From: Paracoccus yeei ATCC BAA-599
GTDB taxonomy: Bacteria > Pseudomonadota > Alphaproteobacteria > Rhodobacterales > Rhodobacteraceae
NCBI RefSeq assembly: GCF_000622145.1
Contig: NZ_JHWH01000002.1
Span: 124,256 to 188,255, forward strand
Direction of reading: 5' to 3'
Length of the DNA stretch: 64,000 bases
Part shown: positions 50,440 to 60,043 of the stretch, piece after piece
Numbering within the stretch: position 1 is the first letter of the stretch
How the letters are laid out: the number at the start of each line of letters is the position of its first letter
Translations under genes and position numbers: made by a program
The notes under the pieces: generated by a model
The model's input: the letters and a program-made list of their open reading frames with translations, nothing else
Told to the model about the DNA's origin: nothing
Database searches by the model: none

Positions 50440-53406
50440 TCAGGTCTCGTCCCGGCGCCGAAGCGCCTGGGCCACGGCGCGGCGCAGGTCGCCTTCGGTA
50501 TAGGGTTTCGCCAGCAGGACGGCGCGCGCGGGGCTGCCGGGCGGGATGCTCATTTCCCCGGTGGCATAGACCAGGGCGATGCCGGGGTGCCGCTCCAGGA
50601 CAAGGGCCGCCAGCGCGTCGCCCTGCATGTCGGGCAGGCCGAGGTCGGTCAGCAGCAGGTCAAGCGGCTGCCCCTCGGCCAGGGCCAGGGCCTTGCCGGC
50701 GCTGCCCGCCTGCATGACGGCATGGCCCATTTCCTCAAGCATCATGGCGGTGTCGGCGCAGATCAGCACATTGTCCTCGACCAGCAGGATGCGCAGGGGG
50801 CGTTCGGACGAAGACGGCGCAGGGGCTGGCGTGACAAGGGACAGGGGCGCAGGGGCCTCGTCCCGCCGGTCGGCCTGGGCCTGACGGGCATTGGCCAGGA
50901 CCTGGCGCAAGCGCCGGGCCAGCGCCTCGCGCGTGTAGGGCTTCGACAGAAGCTCGACCCCCAGGTCCAGCCGTCCTCCATGCACGATCGAGTTTTCGGT
51001 ATAGCCCGAGGTGAACAGGACCGCGATGCCGGGCATCCGTTCCTGCGCCCGGCGCGCCATTTCCCGGCTGGTGACGGGACCAGGCATCACCACGTCGGTG
51101 AACAGCACGTCGATGGCCATGCCGCTTTCGATGACGTTCAGCCCCGCCTGCGGGTCACGGGCGGTCAGGACACGATATCCCAGGTCGGTCAGCAGATCGA
51201 CGACGGTGTGACGCACGTCGTCGTCATCCTCGACCACCAGCACGGTTTCGGTGCCGCCCTCGACCGGGCCCGAGGTGACGGCGATTTCGCGGTCCTCGCT
51301 TGCCATCGAGCGCGGCAGATAGACCCGCACCGTCGTCCCCTGCCCGGGTTCGCTGTAGATGGCGACATGGCCACCCGACTGCTTGATGAACCCATAGACC
51401 ATCGACAGGCCCAGCCCCGTGCCCTTGCCCTCGGGCTTGGTCGAGAAGAACGGGTCGAAGGCCTTTTCCAGCACCTCGGGCGCCATGCCGCTGCCGGTGT
51501 CGGTCACGGCCAGCATGACATACTGCCCGGCCGAGACCTCGGCATGGCAATCGGCATAGGCCTGATCCAGATGGGCGTTGGCGACCTCGATGGTCAGCCG
51601 GCCATGGCCCTCCATCGCGTCACGCGCGTTGATCGCAAGGTTCAGCAGCACGTTCTCCACCTGCCCCGGATCGACGCTGGTGTTCCACAGCCCGCCCGAG
51701 GTGACGACCTCGACCTCGACCCCCTCGCCCAGTGAACGGCGCAGCAGATCGTCCATGCCGCCCACCAGCCGGCCCAGATGGATCACCCTGGGCTCGAGCG
51801 GTTGGCGGCGGCCAAAGGCCAGAAGCTGGCTGGCGAGCTTCGAGCCGCGCGCGACGCCCGCCAGCGCATTGGCGACGCGCTGCTCGGATCGCGGATTGCC
51901 CACCACGTCGCGCGCCAGAAGTTGCAGGTTCCCCGCCACCACCTGAAGCAGGTTGTTGAAGTCATGCGCGATTCCGCCGGTCAACTGGCCGATCGCCTCC
52001 ATCTTCTGGGCCTGGCGCAGGGCGCTTTCGGCCTTGCGGCGCTCGGCGACCTCGGCTTCGACGCGGGCCTCGAGGCCTTCGTTCAGCTGGCGAAGCTGCT
52101 CCTCAGCCCGCTCGCGGTGGCGAACCTGCCGCTCCAGGTCGCGGGCGCGCTCGACCAACTGGCCCTCGGCGACGCGCTGTTCGGTGATGTCGGTGTGCAC
52201 CCCCACCCATTCGCGCAGCCGGCCATCGGCATCGCGGATCGGAACGGCGCGGATCGCGAAGTTGCGCCAGGTGCCGTCGTGACGCCGCACCCGATGTTCC
52301 CAGGTATAGGTCGTTTGCGCGGCAACGGCCTGCGCCCAGCTTTCCAGCGTGGCCGCGCGGTCCTCGGGATGGACCGCCTCGGCCCAGCCGTGACCCTGAT
52401 ATTCCTCGGCGCCCTGCCCGGTCAGAGAGGCCCAGCCCTGCTGTTCGCCCTGCATCCGCCCGTCCGGGCCGGTGGTCCACAGCACGCCATGGATCGCCTC
52501 GACCGCGGCGGCAAAGCGGGCGTTGCTGTCGCGCAGGTCGTTTTCGGTGCGGGTGCGGTCCTCGATGTCCAGCATCATCACGTAAAGGCCCAGGACCGCG
52601 CCTTCGGCATCGCGGCGCGGGATATAGCGCACCTCGAAGGTGCGCCGGCTGCCGTCGGGCAGCGTCAACGGCGCATCCGATATCACCGTCTCGCCGGCCA
52701 GTGCCCGGCGCAGGTCGGGCTCTCGGCGGGCCAGGTATTCGACGCTGGCAATCTCGGACACATGCCGGCCCACGACCTTGTCGGGGTGCTTGCCGAACAG
52801 GTCCAGATAGCGGCTGTTCGCCATCTGATAGACCAGGTTCCTGTCCAGAAAGCCGACCAGGATGGGCAGCGAGTCGGTCAGCGTCCTCAGCTCGGCCCGG
52901 CTTTCGGCAAGCGCGGTGCGCGCCCGGACCGCGCCGGTGATGTCGAGCACGGTGCACAGCACCCCTTCGACCTGCTGGCCGTCGTCGCCGTAGATCGGCG
53001 TATAGAACAGGTCGAAGACGACTTCCTCGGGATGCCCGCGGCGGTTCAGCGTCAGGGATTGTTCGCGAAAGGCCTGCACCTCACCCTGGAAGCCCTGCTT
53101 CAGGATGCGGCTGTTCCAGTCCCAGATCTCGGGCCAGATATCGGCGCAGCGACCGCCCAGGGCACGCGGATGATAGCTGCCCGCGATCTCGATATAGCCG
53201 TCGTTGTACAGCAGGATCGCTTCGGGGCCCCACATCAGCACCTGCGGGATGGGCGAGTTCACGATGGAATTGACCTTGATCCGCAGGGTCTGCGGCCAGT
53301 CCGTCATCGCGCCCAGGGGGGTCGTCGCCCAGTCGATGTCCCGGATCATCTGGCCCGCCTGGCCGCCTCGGATGGGCCAAGCCGCCGGCCTGTCTGCTGT
53401 GATCAC
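50440..53406 (-). CDS. PAS-domain hybrid sensor histidine kinase with two receiver domains
   Basis: A 988-residue protein with no obvious membrane helix, probably cytoplasmic. A first PAS/GAF-like sensor opens with [21 protein letters not shown], then two PAS domains with PAC segments (about 165-290 and 290-415) and a coiled coil (about 415-475). The kinase core has H-box [13 protein letters not shown]-box [12 protein letters not shown] and [15 protein letters not shown] first receiver (about 740-855, Asp in [10 protein letters not shown]) and a second (about 880-985, Asp in [10 protein letters not shown]) follow. Start uncertain: GTG 53406 has the best ribosome site; TTG 53418 and ATG 53349 are alternatives, the last cutting the conserved N-terminus. 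The signal is unknown. Confidence 0.88.
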   Translation of the reverse strand: MITADRPAAWPIRGGQAGQMIRDIDWATTPLGAMTDWPQTLRIKVNSIVNSPIPQVLMWGPEAILLYNDGYIEIAGSYHPRALGGRCADIWPEIWDWNSRILKQGFQGEVQAFREQSLTLNRRGHPEEVVFDLFYTPIYGDDGQQVEGVLCTVLDITGAVRARTALAESRAELRTLTDSLPILVGFLDRNLVYQMANSRYLDLFGKHPDKVVGRHVSEIASVEYLARREPDLRRALAGETVISDAPLTLPDGSRRTFEVRYIPRRDAEGAVLGLYVMMLDIEDRTRTENDLRDSNARFAAAVEAIHGVLWTTGPDGRMQGEQQGWASLTGQGAEEYQGHGWAEAVHPEDRAATLESWAQAVAAQTTYTWEHRVRRHDGTWRNFAIRAVPIRDADGRLREWVGVHTDITEQRVAEGQLVERARDLERQVRHRERAEEQLRQLNEGLEARVEAEVAERRKAESALRQAQKMEAIGQLTGGIAHDFNNLLQVVAGNLQLLARDVVGNPRSEQRVANALAGVARGSKLASQLLAFGRRQPLEPRVIHLGRLVGGMDDLLRRSLGEGVEVEVVTSGGLWNTSVDPGQVENVLLNLAINARDAMEGHGRLTIEVANAHLDQAYADCHAEVSAGQYVMLAVTDTGSGMAPEVLEKAFDPFFSTKPEGKGTGLGLSMVYGFIKQSGGHVAIYSEPGQGTTVRVYLPRSMASEDREIAVTSGPVEGGTETVLVVEDDDDVRHTVVDLLTDLGYRVLTARDPQAGLNVIESGMAIDVLFTDVVMPGPVTSREMARRAQERMPGIAVLFTSGYTENSIVHGGRLDLGVELLSKPYTREALARRLRQVLANARQAQADRRDEAPAPLSLVTPAPAPSSSERPLRILLVEDNVLICADTAMMLEEMGHAVMQAGSAGKALALAEGQPLDLLLTDLGLPDMQGDALAALVLERHPGIALVYATGEMSIPPGSPARAVLLAKPYTEGDLRRAVAQALRRRDET

Positions 53407-53586
53407 CCTGTCCCCCAAAGATCGGTCGTCCGGGTCCGGCCGGCACCGGACGACATCGTGCGCCCAATAACCCTGCCCGGCCGGATTCGTTCCTGCCCTG
53501 CGGGATATTTAGCAGCCGCCGCGGTGCCGGCAATACCGTCCCGCAGCGCCATCGCGGCGGCGTTTCTTTGACCGGCGCAGCGTGTC

Positions 53587-55782
53587 CTAGCCGTTGTAGC
53601 GCGCAAACCCCCGGGCCGAGCCCGCCGTGAACAGCCCGCCCAGCAGCAGCGGACGCAGCACGCGGCTCGAGGCCAGCGTCTCGGCCAGTTGCGGGCCGCG
53701 ATCCTCGCCCCAGCGCAGCGTCAGGATTGCCCCGTCGACCAGCCCGGCGGCGATTTCCACCTCGGAGGCTTCGGCCAGCGCGGGCAGGACCAGGATGATG
53801 TGGTCCACCTTGTCGCGCAGCGCCGCGATCAGATCGGCCAAAGCCTGGTACTGCGCCATCACCAGCAGGTCGGCGGCCGTGCCTTCGGGCATGGCGACGA
53901 CGGCCGGGCGGCCGGGCTTGGCCTGGGCCGCGATCCGGCCGGCGATGGTGGCGACGTCGGGCATCGCGTTCAGCGCCGGCAGCACCACCTGCCCCGGCTG
54001 ACCCGCCAGCAGCCGCGCATGTTCCGGCGCGACCGAGATCAGCACCACGCGCGCGTCATGGCCGGCAAGCTCGGCCGCAAGCCAGCCGGCGGTCTGGGCC
54101 CGCCCCTCGCCCCGGCGCGAGGCGACGATGCCCGTGACCAGCGCGCCGCTTTCGGGCCGGCGCTGCTGCAATTCGGCGACCAGCCCCCGCAGCACGCGCC
54201 GCACCGCGTCGCTGGGCTGGGGCACCAGCAAGGTGCTGGGCTTGACGGCCTGCGCCGCCCGGACGCCGGGCAGCAGGCCCAGATAGCGCAGCCCCAGCCC
54301 TTCGCGCAGGTCCGAGCCGCGCAGCAGGCGATCGTCCATGATCTCGCGCAGGAAGGCGATGGCCGAACCCAGGACCAGCCCGCCGAAGATCGCCAGGATC
54401 ATCGTGCGGGTGGCCTTGGGCGAGGCCACCTCGTCCGGGGGCACGGCCTGGGCGATCACCCGGGCGGGCGAGCGCTGGAACGTCTCGCGCTGCGCCGAGG
54501 TGATCAACTCGGCCAACATCGACTGGTAAAGCCCGCGCTTGGCCTGGGCCTCGCGCTCCAGCTCGTCCAGCTGGATGGATTTCTGCGCGTCGCTGTTGGC
54601 CCGGGCGCGCAGTTCCTCGATCTGCATCTCGGTCGCGGCGATCTGGCGGCGGATGGTTTCCTGCTGGGTGCCCAGCCGGTCCACCATCTGCGCCGCCTCC
54701 TGCATCATCACGTCGCGCAGCCGCGCCTGGTCCGTGCGGTTGCGCGCCACCATGTCGCTGCCCGCGCCCCAGCGGGTCACAAGGTCATGTTCCTCGGACA
54801 CGAGGCCCGCATAGCGGGTCTGGAAATCGCGCAGCGCGGGGCTGGCGACATCGCCGCCCAGCGTGCCGTCCAGCAGCGCCCCCACCGAATCCGACGCGAC
54901 GATGCCCTTGATCTTGTCCTGCCGGGTCTGCGCCTCGATCAGGTCCTGGCGCAGGGCGATCAGGCGGTCGTTGGTGTTCGACAGTTCGACCTCGGACGGC
55001 AAGGCACCGCTGGCCATCGGAAACAGGTCGTGCTGCTGGCGATAGTCGGCGACGGCGGCATCGGCGGTCTTGACTTCCTGCCCCAGCACCTGCACGCGCT
55101 GGTCCAGCCAGTCGTGAATGCGCCGCGTGTCCGACAGCGAGGCGTCCGAGGCCGCCTTGAAATACTGCTCGATCAGCGCGTTCACCGCATTGGTGGCAAA
55201 GATCGGGTCCTCGGAGGTATAGGCCACGTCGATGACATAGGTGCCGCCGTCGCGGGTGATCTCGAACCCTTCCATCATCTCGCGGCGGATCGCCTCTTCG
55301 CGGCTGACGCGGCTGGCGGTCTCATCCAGGGCGGTGGCGTCGGGGGTGGTGCCCAGCAGGCCCTGCAGGGCATTCAGCACCTGGCGCGGCAGGCTGGGGC
55401 CGCCGTCCTCGGGCGGCTGATCGAACAGGCCCAGCGCCTTGGCCACGCGCCAGGTCACATCGCGCGAGCCCAGCACCTTGATTTCGCTGTCCACGACCAG
55501 CGCGTCCGACAGCAGCAGCGTCGGCGCCTCGGGCCCGTTGACCGAGTTCGAGATGCGCGGGTCCACGACCAGCGCGGCCCGCGCAGTATATTGCGGCGTC
55601 GCGGTCAGCACATAGGCCAGCGCCAGCAGCGCCATGCCCAGCGTGACGGCCGCGATCAGCTTCCACTGGCGGCGCAGCCCGCTGGTCAGGGTGCGCAGGG
55701 TCGTGGCCAGGTCCACATTGGGCACGGCGCCATCGCGTTGCGGCTCGGGCAGGCGGCGCCATTGGCGATCGTTCTGGATCAT
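53587..55782 (-). CDS. Wzc-like chain-length/export protein with degenerate tyrosine-kinase domain
   Basis: A 731-residue inner-membrane protein. Two membrane helices (about 41-62 and 468-488) flank a large periplasmic Wzz domain with coiled coils. The C-terminal cytoplasmic part (about 530-731) lies where Wzc has its BY-kinase. The Walker A position reads VASRRGEGRAQTAGWLA, lacking the GKS/GKT lysine-hydroxyl pair. The Walker A' position, VVLISVAPEHARL, lacks the usual aspartate, and there is no C-terminal tyrosine cluster. It probably sets polymer length without kinase activity. Its start overlaps the preceding sulfotransferase stop (ATGA). Confidence 0.87.
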   Translation of the reverse strand: MIQNDRQWRRLPEPQRDGAVPNVDLATTLRTLTSGLRRQWKLIAAVTLGMALLALAYVLTATPQYTARAALVVDPRISNSVNGPEAPTLLLSDALVVDSEIKVLGSRDVTWRVAKALGLFDQPPEDGGPSLPRQVLNALQGLLGTTPDATALDETASRVSREEAIRREMMEGFEITRDGGTYVIDVAYTSEDPIFATNAVNALIEQYFKAASDASLSDTRRIHDWLDQRVQVLGQEVKTADAAVADYRQQHDLFPMASGALPSEVELSNTNDRLIALRQDLIEAQTRQDKIKGIVASDSVGALLDGTLGGDVASPALRDFQTRYAGLVSEEHDLVTRWGAGSDMVARNRTDQARLRDVMMQEAAQMVDRLGTQQETIRRQIAATEMQIEELRARANSDAQKSIQLDELEREAQAKRGLYQSMLAELITSAQRETFQRSPARVIAQAVPPDEVASPKATRTMILAIFGGLVLGSAIAFLREIMDDRLLRGSDLREGLGLRYLGLLPGVRAAQAVKPSTLLVPQPSDAVRRVLRGLVAELQQRRPESGALVTGIVASRRGEGRAQTAGWLAAELAGHDARVVLISVAPEHARLLAGQPGQVVLPALNAMPDVATIAGRIAAQAKPGRPAVVAMPEGTAADLLVMAQYQALADLIAALRDKVDHIILVLPALAEASEVEIAAGLVDGAILTLRWGEDRGPQLAETLASSRVLRPLLLGGLFTAGSARGFARYNG

Positions 55783-56633
55783 GCGGCTTTCCCTTTCGGT
55801 TCGCGCTGCATCAGCGTGGGGGCGATGCGCCGGGCATGGGCATAAAGTTCGATGTCGGGCGCGCTGAGGGCGGCCAGCCGGTCGCGCTGCTCGGTCGTCA
55901 TGGCGAAAGGCTTGTCCTGTCCGGCGCTGTTGTAATGCGGGATCCAGGGCCGGACCCCGAACAGCGCGGCGAAGTCGCGCGAAAACCCGTCCAGATCCTC
56001 AAGGAACCCGATCAGCGAGAAGCGCTCCATGTTGCGCAGGGCACGCTCCATCGCCTCGGGCTCGTCCTGCGGGGCGACGGTCGCCATGCCACTGAAATAG
56101 CGCAGCTTGTGCAGCGCCTGCCGCCTGCCGTGGTCGCTGGAGAGATAGTCGTCGAAGCTGCCCGCGAAGGTCCCCGTCCGGCGGTCCATGCGGTAATTCG
56201 AGACGGTCCGCGCCACCGGATCGCGCAGGATGGTGACATAGCGGTAGCGGTCGCCGAAATGCTGCCAGGCGCGTTCGGAAAACAGGAAGTGGCCGTGGAT
56301 CAGCGTCGCGCGATGCGCCATGTGCATCAGCAGCAGCGTTTCGCGGAATGCGGCGATGTCATCGGCGCGCGTGCCTTCGTCGTGAAAGGACAGGTCGTCC
56401 TGGCCGCTGTGCTGGATCGCCAGCGCCGAGCGGATCGAGGGACTGTCCAGAATCCCGATCTTGCGATGCAGGGGCACGGTCGCGTAAAGCGCCTCACTGA
56501 CCGAAGTGCCGCCGCATTTGGGCACGTGCATGAAGACGCAGGGCTGGCGCAGGCCCGCCACCGTGCGCAACGACCGGCCAAGATACAGCCGCGAACGCTG
56601 GCGGAAACGGGCAAGGGGGGGAAGCTCTCTCAT
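55779..56633 (-). CDS. sulfotransferase (heparan-sulfate 2-O type fold)
   Basis: A 284-residue protein of the sulfotransferase family 2 type. The 5'-phosphosulfate-binding loop FMHVPKCGGTSVSE (residues about 34-47) and the 3'-phosphate site YRYVTILRDPVARTVSNYRM (about 130-149) are clear. The donor should be PAPS. In this operon the acceptor is likely the exopolysaccharide or its lipid-linked precursor. Coupled by ATGA overlaps to both the polymerase gene before it and the wzc-like gene after it. Confidence 0.87.
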   Translation of the reverse strand: MRELPPLARFRQRSRLYLGRSLRTVAGLRQPCVFMHVPKCGGTSVSEALYATVPLHRKIGILDSPSIRSALAIQHSGQDDLSFHDEGTRADDIAAFRETLLLMHMAHRATLIHGHFLFSERAWQHFGDRYRYVTILRDPVARTVSNYRMDRRTGTFAGSFDDYLSSDHGRRQALHKLRYFSGMATVAPQDEPEAMERALRNMERFSLIGFLEDLDGFSRDFAALFGVRPWIPHYNSAGQDKPFAMTTEQRDRLAALSAPDIELYAHARRIAPTLMQREPKGKAA

Positions 56634-57952
56634 CGGGACTCGTTCACATCAAGGGACTCGTGGCGCACGGGCGCCGGCACAACAAAGGGTGGCAGGTGGG
56701 ACCGGATGCTGACGCCCAGCATGACCAGCCACATCAGCATGAATTCGTGCTGACGGTACAGATAGGGTTCAAGCAGGCCCACGTTCATCGGGACCAGGAC
56801 CAGGATCAGGCAGCCGACCGACAGCGCCGAACCCGAGGCGCGATAATGCCGCAGCGCCCGCGACAGCACCGTGCCCAGCAGCGCGAACATCGCGCCCAGG
56901 CCCATCAGGCCGGTGCCCACCGACACGTCGGCGATGAAGTTGTGAAACGACGGCGCTGTCGCCCCGGCCTGGATCACCGCGAAATGCAGGCTGTCATAGC
57001 GGTCCATCGCCCAGAAGGCGCCAAAGCCCAGCCCCGTCAGCGGTGCCTGGGACGCCAGCCCATAGGCGATGGACCAAAGCTCGGTCCGGCCGGTCAGGGT
57101 GGCGTCCTTGCCGGTGGCGCGCAGGACCTCGGCCACGGGGTCGATGCCGGCCATCGCCAGGGCCAGCGGCCCCAGGCTCAGCGCCAGCACCAGCGCCGCG
57201 ATGGCGCCATGGCGCAGAAGCGGCGACAGGCGCCTGCGGTTGAGCAGAAGCGTCAGCCCGCCGTAAAGCGGCAGCAGCAGCACCGCGGTCATCGACTTGG
57301 ACAGCACCACCGCCAGCACGCACAGCACCAGCGTCAGCGGCGCCAGCCAGCGCGCGGCCCGCGGCGCCTGTCCCTGCCCCATCAGCATCAGCGTCAGCGA
57401 GATCTGCGCCGCGAACTGGGAATAATGGCCCAGCATGTTCTTGCTGGTATAGATCCCCAAGAGGCCGCCCACGTCGCTGTAGACCGGCTGGAACACGCCC
57501 GTCGCCCAGTTCCCCAGCGAGGCCAGGGCCGCCAGCGACAGCAGCGCCCAGATCGTGACCACAAGCTGCCGGGGCACGAAGCGCCAGCCCAGGAACATGG
57601 CGATCAGCACCGTCATCGTCATCTGCACCCCGGACACGGCCGAGGTGACGGGGCTGCCCGACCAGATCACCGACAGCAGGCAGACGCCGGGATACAGCAT
57701 CAGCGTCCAGTTGCGGGCGGCTTGGCGGTAAAAGGCCCGCCAGACCGTGGCCGCGCGCAGCACGAACAGGCCATAGACCATCAGCCAGACTTCGCTGGCC
57801 AGTCCCCAGCGGTTCGGCATGTCGGACATGACCATCAGCGTCAGGCCCAACAGCGCGCTGTCGTACCCGCGCCAGAACAGGCGCTGGCCCAGCCCCGGCA
57901 TCCGGGCAAGGGGGCGGGCGCCGGCCAGCGCGCCGGCGGTCAGATCGACCAT
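56630..57952 (-). CDS. O-antigen ligase/polymerase family membrane protein (Wzy-like)
   Basis: A 440-residue protein with about 11 hydrophobic helices and the Wzy_C family region. The loop with GKDATLTGRTELWSIAYGLASQAPLTGLGFGAFW (near 275-308) contains the TGRTELW motif shared with ExoQ-type polymerases, and PSFHNFIADVSVGTGL follows. It probably polymerises repeat units in the periplasm. ATG 57952 lies 13 bp inside the end of the preceding sulfotransferase gene; an upstream 185-residue extension is a shadow of that gene. Confidence 0.87.
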   Translation of the reverse strand: MVDLTAGALAGARPLARMPGLGQRLFWRGYDSALLGLTLMVMSDMPNRWGLASEVWLMVYGLFVLRAATVWRAFYRQAARNWTLMLYPGVCLLSVIWSGSPVTSAVSGVQMTMTVLIAMFLGWRFVPRQLVVTIWALLSLAALASLGNWATGVFQPVYSDVGGLLGIYTSKNMLGHYSQFAAQISLTLMLMGQGQAPRAARWLAPLTLVLCVLAVVLSKSMTAVLLLPLYGGLTLLLNRRRLSPLLRHGAIAALVLALSLGPLALAMAGIDPVAEVLRATGKDATLTGRTELWSIAYGLASQAPLTGLGFGAFWAMDRYDSLHFAVIQAGATAPSFHNFIADVSVGTGLMGLGAMFALLGTVLSRALRHYRASGSALSVGCLILVLVPMNVGLLEPYLYRQHEFMLMWLVMLGVSIRSHLPPFVVPAPVRHESLDVNESR

Positions 57953-58821
57953 CGCGCGAACTCCTGCCCGGTCATCTGCCGCAGGCGCTGGGCGTCCTCG
58001 GCCAGATCGTCGCGCATGCGTTGCAGCAGCGACTCGGGAAAGGCGGGGGCCACGCGGGCGGGGCCGCGCGCCAGCAGGCGGCGCAGACGGCCGCGCAGGG
58101 CGGGGCCCGCCACTGCCGTCAGCAGCGGCCGCAGCCGGCTTTGCGTCAGGCGCAGCAGCGGCTTGGGCACGCGCGACAGCTCGTCGTTGCCGTTCTGGCG
58201 CGCGGGCGGCGGCACGACCATGGGTTCGGCCCCGACATGGGCCAGGATGCGGTCCACCTGCCCCTGCGGATCGGCCAGCAGGGCGTCGAAGTCGACGACC
58301 AGCAACTGCCCCGGATCGAACAGGCGCAGGTAGTTGTCGATCTGGCGGGCATAGCGGCTGGCGTCGAGGATCCGCGGATATTCGGGGCCGCGGGCCATCT
58401 GCTCGGGCGTGTCGGACAATTCCCCCATGTTCCAGGAATGGGCGTATTGCGACACTGCGCGCGCAACCGGATCGCGCAGCACATAGACCAGCCGCACCCC
58501 GGGGCAATGCTCGAAGATCCGCTCGGGCACGCCCGGGAAATCCATCGCCTTGGCATAGTTCGGGGAAATCTCGCCCCGGATCGGCCGGGCAGGGTCGAAC
58601 TGCGCGCCGTACCAGCCCGTTCCGCGCGGCAGGTTCTTTTCGGCGACGAAGAAATCCGTTTCCTTCATCCGCGCCATCGAGATCTGGGGATGCCCCGACA
58701 ACAGGTCGTGCAGCATGGTCGTGCCGGCGCGCATGGCGCCGATCACGACGAAGTCGACCAGCGGCCGACGCCCGTCGGCGCCCCGGGGCCGCTCGCGCTC
58801 CGAGAGTGTTTCAGCCTGCAT
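57940..58821 (-). CDS. sulfotransferase (family 1-type domain)
   Basis: A 293-residue PAPS-dependent sulfotransferase. The 5' phosphosulfate loop is FVVIGAMRAGTTMLHDLL (residues about 23-40). The 3' phosphate motif is RLVYVLRDPVARAVSQYAHSW (about 108-128). This resembles the N-deacetylase/N-sulfotransferase and Stf0/heparan-type group, different from the second enzyme in the operon. It might act on amino or hydroxyl groups of the polymer. ATG 58821 is preceded by AAAGGCAGG. It begins 35 bp after the PIG-L gene. Confidence 0.87.
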   Translation of the reverse strand: MQAETLSERERPRGADGRRPLVDFVVIGAMRAGTTMLHDLLSGHPQISMARMKETDFFVAEKNLPRGTGWYGAQFDPARPIRGEISPNYAKAMDFPGVPERIFEHCPGVRLVYVLRDPVARAVSQYAHSWNMGELSDTPEQMARGPEYPRILDASRYARQIDNYLRLFDPGQLLVVDFDALLADPQGQVDRILAHVGAEPMVVPPPARQNGNDELSRVPKPLLRLTQSRLRPLLTAVAGPALRGRLRRLLARGPARVAPAFPESLLQRMRDDLAEDAQRLRQMTGQEFARWSI

Positions 58822-58856
58822 ATGCCTGCCTTTCGCTGTTCCGACGGCGGACCGGC

Positions 58857-59549
58857 TTACATGACGTGCTGAACCAGGAAAAAGGCTTCCCAATAGCGCG
58901 GGGCATATTCACTGTCGGCCGGGCGGGGAAAGTTGATGTCCCAGCGGCGGGCGCGCACGTCCACATGTTCGCGCTTCATGTAGTATTTGTTGGACTGCGA
59001 CTGGTGCATGCCGATGGCGCCGACCTTGGTTTCGTAGTCCTGGGTGATGTCCACGAACCAGTTCGGGCGGAAGGTGATGTCGTGGTCGATCCCCTCGGCC
59101 AGCAGCAGCATGGGACGCCAGGTGGCGCGGCGCACGGCGATCTGCACCGCCGCCTCGACCGAGACGTGGTCCTGGTGGCTGGTGCGGCTTTCGCCGGTGA
59201 AATGGGTCAGGACGATGTCGGGGCGCCAGGTCTGCAGCAACCCTTCGACCCAATGGATCAGATCGCCCGTGACCTGAACATGCCCGTCCGAGAAATCGCC
59301 ATAGACCAGTTCGGCCCCGATGCTTTCGGCGGCGCGGCGCGCCTCGGTCAGCCTGTCCCACGAGGTGACGTCGGCTCCGTTCTCGCCCCGGGTGGCGATC
59401 ACCATGACGATGCGCCAGCCTTCCCGCCGCAACTTGGACAGCAGTCCAAAGCAGGAAATCTCTGCATCGTCGGGATGTGCGAAAACTGTCAATGCGGTCC
59501 GCGGCACGTCACGCACCGGTCGCTCGGCAAAGAGGCCGTCCATACTCAT
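58857..59549 (-). CDS. PIG-L/LmbE family de-N-acetylase
   Basis: A 230-residue zinc-dependent deacetylase. The metal and catalytic motif VFAHPDDAEISCFGLL lies near residues 22-37, and the second metal motif SHQDHVSVEAA near 124-134. Family members remove acetyl groups from N-acetylglucosamine-type sugars. As the first gene of the minus-strand polysaccharide arm, next to a sulfotransferase, it may expose amines for N-sulfation; this is inference. Start ATG 59549; ATG 59543 two codons on is also possible. Confidence 0.88.
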   Translation of the reverse strand: MSMDGLFAERPVRDVPRTALTVFAHPDDAEISCFGLLSKLRREGWRIVMVIATRGENGADVTSWDRLTEARRAAESIGAELVYGDFSDGHVQVTGDLIHWVEGLLQTWRPDIVLTHFTGESRTSHQDHVSVEAAVQIAVRRATWRPMLLLAEGIDHDITFRPNWFVDITQDYETKVGAIGMHQSQSNKYYMKREHVDVRARRWDINFPRPADSEYAPRYWEAFFLVQHVM

Positions 59550-59773
59550 AAATACACCAATGGGCAAAGTTACGCCTACACTGAGGCATCCTAGTAATCC
59601 ATGCAGGACTGTCGATAGGCGACCGGATAAATAAATTGTAAACTGTCTCAAAGGTCAGGCGACACATGCCTGATAGTTGCGCAGCGCTCAAGGTGAATGC
59701 ACCGAAATCGGCAGAAATCCGCTTATCACCAAAAGGACAAATACGCACCTTATGGTTGATTCAACGTCGCTGT

Positions 59774-59865
59774 TTTCTGCTGAGAATCAGAAAGTTTTAT
59801 TTGGTTTATTTGACAAAAATCATTTGACCGACAGAACACGCTTGGCGTGTGCGCGAGCTACTCGC
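59774..59865. other. three short hairpins in the divergent region before exoY
   Basis: TTTCTG/CAGAAA (59774-59779 with 59788-59793), followed by a T-rich run, then ACACGC/GCGTGT (59836-59841 with 59845-59850) and GCGAG/CTCGC (59853-59857 with 59861-59865). The whole 59550-60043 gap is visibly richer in A and T than its flanks. It contains no convincing gene: a 90-codon frame at 59677-59949 has no recognisable similarity and runs over these repeats. Confidence 0.45.
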
Positions 59866-59945
59866 TTGGCAGTTGCTGCACGTCAAGTCTTTAAAGCCCT
59901 GCTCCGGACCAGCCGGCAAATTTCCGCCCGTCACCGGCTATTGCG

Positions 59946-59974
59946 TTGACAGTCTATTCTGCGTGGCGTTTTTA
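59946..59974 (+). promoter_or_regulatory. candidate promoter of the exoY-like gene
   Basis: TTGACA at 59946-59951 and TTTTTA at 59969-59974 with a 17-bp spacer, about 70 bp before the ATG at 60044. The -35 is perfect, the -10 weak. Confidence 0.45.
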
Positions 59975-60043
59975 GATGAGGAAGTGTGTTGTTTTACGGG
60001 CGAATAGGAAAGTTTTCCTGCGCCCCCTGTATGGTCTGTAATC

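Noticed and set aside
53440..53586. Possible tRNA or small RNA between the kinase and wzc-like genes
   Set aside because: No cloverleaf or TTCGA-type arm could be built; the gap is only upstream sequence of the kinase.
59677..59949. 90-codon plus-strand frame before exoY
   Set aside because: It shows no similarity, no good ribosome site, and spans AT-rich hairpins, so it reads as noncoding regulatory DNA.
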